This document shows positions 58,682-64,000 of a stretch of DNA of 64,000 bases, one piece after another. Under the pieces are notes generated by a model. The model had not been told where the DNA came from, ran no database searches, and worked only from the letters and a program-made list of their open reading frames with translations. This DNA comes from Rhynchosporium graminicola (taxonomy: Eukaryota > Ascomycota > Leotiomycetes > Helotiales > Ploettnerulaceae), in assembly GCA_900074885.1 (NCBI GenBank), contig FJUW01000083.1:1-64000 (forward strand). Direction: 5' to 3'. A program made the position numbers and the translations under genes. The stretch's first letter is position 1; the number at the start of each line of letters is the position of its first letter.

Positions 58682-59054
58682 TATAATAGGGTTAAGGTTA
58701 GGCTTATACTAACTACGCTATCTAAACTAAAAGATTATAATATTCAGTATACGCTAAACACGCCTAATGTGACGCTTGCTCTAGGAAGGTCTCACTCACT
58801 ATCTAATGGGTAAGACCTCACATTGCCATGAATATGAAGTAGTAAGAATCAACTTAGAATCTACAACTAAGGAGTGAAGAAGTAGAGAGAGAAGGGAAGT
58901 ATATACATGAAAAGGGGTCCCCAAACTCTACTCGTGTAATCTCGCTTAGCAGTAAGTGTTTCCACCAATAGGGGGAAACCTCCAAACCTCCAATCTGACC
59001 AGTCGTCACACCTAATACTATATATATATAACTGACTATCACGTGCCTATTATA
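58682..59054 (-). repeat. Right LTR of the TRIM, split
   Basis: 58682-58767 and 59016-59054, 125 bp after removal of the nested solo LTR and one CCTAA copy; same length as the left LTR. Confidence 0.82.
58768..59010. repeat. Solo LTR, little mutated (family not otherwise present)
   Basis: 243 bp, TGTGACGCTT to AGTCGTCACA, ends inverted over TGTGACG/CGTCACA, with TSD CCTAA (58763-58767 and 59011-59015). It is rich in CpA and TpG (CACTCACTATCTAATGGG; GACCTCACATTGCCATG), so RIP has hardly touched it: it is the latest insertion I can see. No internal sequence of the parent element is in the window. The orientation is undecided. An open frame at 58854-59042 runs across its edge and is not a gene. 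Confidence 0.85.
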
Positions 59055-59412
59055 GAGTCTATAAATCTTCTACTTAGAAGATAGCCTTAGTAGTTGCAGC
59101 GGAATATAAATTAGAAGTCGAATAGTTTAATATAGTAATAGTATTCTTATATAGTGAAGCTAATACTCTAATATACGTTAAATTGCCGCTATTTTATAGA
59201 TAATTTAGGCGTAGACTTATAGATAAGGAATATATACTTTTACTAAAGGCTCTATATAGTCTGAAGTAGTCTCTACGCCTCTAGTAAGAGATACTACGTA
59301 AGAAGTTCAGTATTATCGACTTTATACCTTTATAAACTAATAATTATATATATATATTAACTAAGAAACTAGAATAATTATTATTATCTATATCGACGAT
59401 TTTCTAGTTATC
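59055..59412 (+). pseudogene. Copia G, RT core up to the YVDD box
   Basis: Aligns with D 24085-24440: FNIVIVFLYSEANT, IYVKLPLFYR, LYSLK-SLRL and the catalytic box as SIDDFLVI near 59390 (D: YVDDFLVI). Element H interrupts it after TTATC (59408-59412). The rest of G would lie beyond H, outside the window. Confidence 0.86.
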
Positions 59413-59870
59413 TGTCACGAATCGGCCTGTTTCTTAGTACTAAAACCGTCCTGGCACCAGAATACTGATGGTACTACCTAGTAGTATATACTAGACGAGT
59501 TTTAGTACTAGAAAAGAGTTAGTACTATTAGAGGAAAGGTATTAATACAGTTATAGTATAAACTAGCGAGTAGTACTATACGCCTACTTATATTATAGTA
59601 ATAATAGTATTATAGCTATAGGTAATCCGAGATCACGTGATATGCTAGACTACTAGACAAGTCGCGAGGGCTTATACGCTCTGTAAGATAGTCTTATATA
59701 GCTAGTATAAGGGAACGAACGCTCTATATAAGACTAGCACTTCTGCTATTAGATAGGAGCTTCGTGCTTAAATTCATATAGTAATTAAAACCTGCTTATA
59801 ATATCTTAATTCTAATTAAGAACCGAATTTCTTATTTACTTTACTTTATAGCTAATACTAACTAATAAGC
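59413..59870 (+). repeat. 5' LTR of H, inner end approximate
   Basis: The left end is fixed by the break from G. A TATA box (CTCTATATAAGAC near 59731-59743) stands where the LTR promoter would be. The inner end is uncertain, somewhere before the gag frame opens near 59890, as the second LTR is not in view. GATCACGTGATATGC near 59633 is a partial palindrome. Confidence 0.55.
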
Positions 59871-59889
59871 TTATATACCGCGTACTAGT

Positions 59890-61980
59890 CAGAACTAGGA
59901 ATATTATACTTTAAGTATCTCCCTTAAAGTATTATTAGTAAGAACGAAATAGCTACTAAAGAAGGATCTATCGTAAGAGAAAGCTCCTAGACTAGTAAGC
60001 CGGATAAGGTTAATAAGATCGATAAGAGTATACTACTTTATATGAACTTATCTAATACCTATTATAGGAACTATAATAAACTAGGATAATTTATCCTCTA
60101 GTACTAGATATACCTCGCTTTTAATAGAGATAAGTTCGAAGCGGACTCTCTTAAAGTCCTATAGATCGCCTTATTCCTCTGCGATACTATAGCTCACTAG
60201 ATTAAGCTAGCTTTAAGTAATTACTTAGTTAATCGATACTTATCTAGAGCTTATTCTATTATTATAACTAAAAAAAGCTAAGTTATCTTTCGAACCCTTT
60301 TAAGCTTTACTAATATTATTAAAGGAGTCTTCGGAGACTCTAATAAGAAGGAATAAGATAAGAAGCACCTACTCGGAATTTATTAATAAGGATCTATCTA
60401 TAAATATAGTACTAAGTTCTACTGATATTCTATATAGTTAGACTAGATAAATAGTAGATTAAGAGCTTAATACTATCGAGGCCTTAAGGACTATATTAAG
60501 GATAAGCTCTCTAGAGCTAGTAAACTAGGTAACTTAGAGGACTTAATTAGATTATTTACTACTATTAATAAATAAATCTAAGAATAAGCGAAAGAAAAAA
60601 GAGGATATTTTATACTTACTTACTTCCGGAAGCTTTAATTTCTATAATAATATAATAAGTAATAAGGGAATTTCTAGCTTTACCTAAGTAATAAATATAA
60701 CTATTATAATCTAATAGAATTAGATAGAGTAAAGAGAGGATCTAAAGGCTAAGCTAAGAAAGATAAACGTCAAGAGAAGGGTCTTTACTATATATATAAT
60801 AAGCTAGGATACCTTATATAGGATTATTCTTAGAAGAAGAAATAGAAAAGGAAACCTTAGAATAAACTTAAGAGAGAATTCGGACTAGCTAAAAGAAAAG
60901 ACTACTAAGAAGCTTCTAGCGCAGAATGAAGCTCGCAGGATATTATAGCTTATAAATCTAGCGAAGAATTCGAAGAAAACCTAGTCGAACTTCTAGATAA
61001 AGACTAAGAAAGCTAGAGTATTATAGATAAGAGAAACTATCTATATAATATTATCTTATATAATAACGAAAACTAGACTCTTCGAAATTATAATAATAGA
61101 AGAATAATATAAGCTTATAATAGAACTAAAACTGATTTTATAGAATATTATCGAACTTATAATATATCTAATCTAAGTATAAACTATATTATAGTTTATT
61201 ATAATACTATTACTATTATATTCTAAGTTAATACTAAGAATATCAAAGAATAACTAGATTATTATATAGCTAATCTCGAAAGAGAACCTGAATAAAAGAA
61301 CTTCGAATAATTAGATTAGTTCCTTCGAATTAAAAATACCTAAGCTATTATTAAGGAGATAGAAGGGGAATGCTATTAGCAGAGAAGATAGCACTTATTA
61401 GAACTAGCTACTTATTAGAGAATAGTACTAGATCTTATTTAAGGATAAGCTAATCTCTATTACTATATATCTTATATTCTAATTACTTACGAACCCGGCC
61501 TTAGGACTTAGTTAGACGAAATAATAGAAAGAATTAGTAAAGAAGTATATAATTACTCTCTAATAAAACTATTATACTTAGAGCTTATTACTATTAGAGA
61601 GTTCGATTAGTTAATCTTACTAGTTATAATAGATAATATTAAGATAAAAGTACTTATCGATTCAGGAGCTATAAGACACTTTATAAACTCGGCTTTTATC
61701 GAGAAATAGAATATTCCTATTATTATTAACTTAAAATTATACTACTTTATTTTATTAAATAAAAAAAGCGCCGGATTAAACGAATAAGTCCGTAGAAAGA
61801 TAAGAGAAATAAAGATAGTTATTAATAGATACGAAGAAATGCTTTACTTTAATATTATACTTACTAGATAATATAATATTATATTAAGAATATTATAGCT
61901 ATATAATTATAATCCTAATATAGATTAAGTAACTAAGAGAGTTATATTTAGTAACTATAAATATAAATATAGTTAACTAG
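59890..61980 (+). pseudogene. gag and protease of H, decayed
   Basis: gag spans about 59950-60950, with a Retrotrans_gag-like middle (FEADSLKVL-IALFL near 60140; NYLVNRYL near 60225; KDYIKDKLSRASKLGNLEDLIRLF near 60490-60560) and a zinc-knuckle remnant LYYIYNKLGYLI-DYS near 60785-60830. The protease is near 61650-61975: KVLIDSGAIRHFINSAFIEK, LNIILTR and ILRIL-LYNYNPNID, matching the retropepsin domain of Tf1/sushi-type elements with the D-S-G triad intact. The frame is cut by C2. TAA/TAG stops throughout. Confidence 0.78.
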
Positions 61981-62148
61981 TGTAAGGGGCGAGCCCCAGG
62001 ATTAAGCACCGGCGATGCCTATGCTTACTAAGCCTAGCGGCACCCGCATGTTTTCCTTCGGAGCTAAGCTAGAACCTGACTCTCTTCTGTATCGAACTTC
62101 TTAAATACTATACTTAACTATCTGCGTACGCGTTACTTACTCGTAATA
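61981..62148 (+). repeat. 5' LTR of C2
   Basis: 168 bp, TGTAAGGGGCGAG to ACTCGTAATA. Reverse complement of the LTRs of C. The TG end is intact, as are CCGGCGATGCC and GGCACCCGCATG, indicating light RIP. Confidence 0.92.
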
Positions 62149-63320
62149 TTAAGTTCGATACTAATAAGCTAACTTATTCCTATAGTATTTACGCTAGATA
62201 CTGGAATAGACTTATCAGAGAACGTAAGCCCTTAATAAGAGAACTCTAATAATAAACTATAGCGTATTATATAAGAGATATACGAGCGCTAGCTCCTGAT
62301 AGAGACTAAGCTAGTAAATACGCGTACTACTCTAGAGGTATTAGAGGCCGAAAGACTCAGATAAGCGCCTAGATCTAATAATACTAGAGACTTATCGTCT
62401 TTAAGTGCTCTAATGAAAATCCTTATCGAGTCTCTCGTAGCGTCTCGGTCGAGCTCCGATAGAGAACTATCGGGCTCTAGTAGATAGATACTACTTACTT
62501 AGGATAAATATATAGATACTTTTCAAGATTATCTCCTAAGACTAAGAAGTTCTTATTATGTGCGCTCTACTTAAAGGCTATCTCTTTCTGCTAACTATTA
62601 CTAGGATACTATTTATAATACTCTCCTATAGCGCGAATAAGCTTATATATAATACTTCTAAGAGAGAGGAAGCTTAATAAATAGTAAGGACCCCGAAGCT
62701 TTCTTCGCATAGCTCGATAAAATATTCGCAGATAGTAATAAGCGAGCTAAGGCCCTCGAACAGCTTACGAATATAAGGTACTCTATAGGATAGCTCTAGT
62801 ATAAGTACTAGCTAGAATTCGATAAACTCTTACTAAGCGCTAGAGAAGAGAACTAGGAAGATAATATAAAGATAAGTTACCTCCGGAATACATTTTTAAA
62901 CCTCGTCCGAATATATATAGCCTCTATAGCTAAGACTATAGATTACTACGAATTTACTAGGGAAGTAGAATAGATTATAACTAACCTCGAAGAGATAGAC
63001 TAGTTTAAAGTATCGAATAAGAAGTAGAATAATAAGAATAAGGACTCTAGGATAAATATAGCAGACTATATACGTCCCTAGAAGGCCCTTGTAAAAGCTA
63101 AGGTTAATACTAATAAGGATATAGTAATAATACTAGCGCGTATAGTAAGAAACCGAGAAAGGAATAGTAGAGCTTATAATAATTCCGGCGGTAAATAAAG
63201 AGCTAAATAAGTAGATATAGCCGAATAACAGAGACGCTATAAGAAAAAGCTCTATTTCTGCTATAGAGTATCCGGGTACTATATCTATAAGTGCTTATAC
63301 GCTTTAGTAATATAACTTAT
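62149..63320 (+). pseudogene. gag of C2
   Basis: Frame text includes IRERKPLIRELQ-like and DIRALAPDRD near 62220-62310, a Ser/Arg-rich N-terminal segment, KNFLLCALYLKA-like capsid text near 62540, and near 63240-63310 RRYKKKLYFCYRVSGYYIYKCL, a zinc knuckle with two Cys kept and others as Tyr. It agrees with the gag of C. Confidence 0.78.
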
Positions 63321-64000
63321 TACGATTAATATAATAGGACTATTACTAGAAGATAATAATAATATATTAGACTTTACTCTTTTAGAGTTAGGAAAAGACT
63401 AACTTCCTCTTAAAGTTAAGAGCTAAGAGTAGATAAAGTATTAGTAAAAGGATAAGATAAATTTAAAGAGCTTATAAACAGAAACCTTATATATATAGAT
63501 ATAGTCCTTTAAGAAATATTCGGAATATTTACTCTTATTAATAAAGGATACTAATACTATACTATAATAAATAAAGATCTTATAGAAGGTCTCGGTCTTA
63601 TATATATAAGCTACGGAACCCGCGAGATAAAGGGCGCTTTAAAAGCTATACGGAACTTAAGGACTAAAGGAATAGTTAGGTTCTAAATGAAAATCGCAGG
63701 GTTTAGCTAAAGGGTCTATATATATATAGTACTAAAACTAGCTTTTCTATTAATCTTAGGGAACTTATAGAAAGCGTAAAATAAGATTAAGATAATACTT
63801 AAAAAATAATAGTACTATTATAGCTTAGTAAAGAAATAAGTAATAGAAGGATATAACTATTACTTATATATAGATAATAGTAATTATACTTTAGTATCCG
63901 CTGCGATATTAGAGGATATAAAGATAGCCCTTTAGGATAAAGAAGAGCTAACTCTAGACTAACTTAAAAATATTCTCTCTTCGGAGATTTAAGATATAGC
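63320..64000 (+). pseudogene. Protease and start of RT of C2, runs off right edge
   Basis: The plus strand reads FTLINKGYQYYTIINKDLIEGLGL, then YGTREIKGALKAIRN and AFLLILGNL near 63520-63780: the retropepsin-type layout, ILGN-x being the usual ILGxPW box. Then DNSNYTLVSAAILEDIK and DKEELTLD-LKNILSSEI near 63880-63990. RT proper is outside. Stops are TAA/TAG. Confidence 0.72.

Larger units (their letters stand above)
58288..59054 (-). mobile_element. TRIM-like miniature LTR element (519 bp without its nested insertion)
   Basis: Direct repeats of exactly 125 bp (58288-58412 and 58682-59054, the second split by a 243-bp solo LTR) flank a 269-bp interior. Both repeats start TATAATAGG and end with TATTATA or a mutated form (mutated TGTAATAGG...CCTATTACA). 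The TSD GAGTC is at 58283-58287 and 59055-59059, and D shows a single AGTC-TATA at the site. On the minus strand AAGAGAGGAGATAT borders the left repeat, a polypurine-tract candidate; the strand is therefore tentative. No reading frame. Confidence 0.82.
59413..61980 (+). mobile_element. Element H: gypsy retrotransposon, 5' part
   Basis: Begins TGTCACGAATCGGCC at 59413 in copia G. LTR, leader, gag and protease are visible on the plus strand until C2 interrupts at 61981. The 3' half and the second TSD copy lie beyond the right edge. It is distinct in sequence from A, F, C and X. The LTR is less mutated than the coding part. Confidence 0.75.
61981..64000 (+). mobile_element. Element C2: gypsy retrotransposon of family C, 5' part
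   Basis: A 168-bp LTR (61981-62148) is followed by TTAAGTTCGAT (as in C) and by gag and protease on the plus strand, until the window ends. It is in the opposite orientation to C at 17083-31037. The insertion lies in the protease/RT linker of H. Confidence 0.85.

Noticed and set aside
58854..59042. 62-codon minus-strand open frame
   Set aside because: It spans the edge between a solo LTR and the TRIM LTR, so it arose by insertion.
58282..59063. Reading the TRIM as a Mutator-like element with a 10-bp TSD AGAGTCTATA
   Set aside because: The apparent TSD includes the first and last bases of the LTR (TATA). With 5-bp GAGTC both direct repeats become exactly 125 bp and begin and end as LTRs do.
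1..64000. Host genes, tRNA or rRNA genes
   Set aside because: I found no cloverleaf-like or rRNA-like sequence and no long intact frame; all homologies I recognise are to transposable elements.

Overview
The window looks like a heterochromatic, AT-rich transposon nest from a filamentous ascomycete (Pezizomycotina). I find no intact host gene, tRNA, rRNA or CRISPR array. Nearly all of it is LTR retrotransposon sequence, with one Tc1/mariner DNA transposon. TpA is very frequent and CpA/TpG rare. The long decayed reading frames stay in phase for hundreds of codons but are broken almost only by TAA/TAG where Gln or Trp codons would be expected. This is the signature of repeat-induced point mutation (RIP). 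The species is not identifiable from what I can see.

Layout by nesting, tied together by target-site duplications (TSDs) I could read. The outermost element appears to be G, a Ty1/copia copy (+), visible at 38007-40217, 56488-56943, 57401-58287 and 59055-59412. Four insertions split G: F (gypsy, -, ends at 38006), P (chromodomain gypsy, -, 40218-56487), a solo LTR of family K (56944-57400) and a 0.5-kb TRIM (58288-59054) with its own nested solo LTR. H (gypsy, +) enters G at 59413 and is interrupted at 61981 by C2 (gypsy, +), which runs off the right edge. F is interrupted by A (gypsy, -), which covers the left half in four pieces: 31038-33952 (5' end, gag, protease, RT), 16864-17082 (start of RNase H), 10267-10852 (end of RNase H) and 1259-1998 (integrase). 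A was split by C (gypsy, -, 17083-31037), B (copia, -, 10853-16863), X (chromodomain gypsy, +, 1999-10266) and K (copia, -, 1-1258, running off the left edge).

Second-order insertions: the Tc1/mariner element sits in the integrase of X (7881-9273), D (copia, +, 20223-25787) in the pol gene of C, E1 (1.6-kb non-autonomous LTR element) in the 5' LTR of C (29317-30963), E2 (same family) in the left LTR of P (40390-41985), and I (same family as X) in the pol gene of P (45811-52696). D and G belong to one copia family, X and I to one chromovirus family, C and C2 to one gypsy family. E1 and E2 look like non-coding riders on P-type elements.

The elements encode the usual Gag, protease, reverse transcriptase, RNase H and integrase; X, I and P also carry a C-terminal chromodomain. 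None appears able to make its protein now. The unusual parts are a decayed reading frame antisense to gag-pol in the 3' region of P with a TATA box upstream, a decayed sense reading frame with a cysteine-cluster-like pattern in the 3' region of C, tandem LTRs at the 3' end of both E copies, and two little-mutated solo LTRs that mark recent events. Coordinates of LTRs with TSDs are exact to within a base or so; gag and pol limits in decayed elements are approximate.
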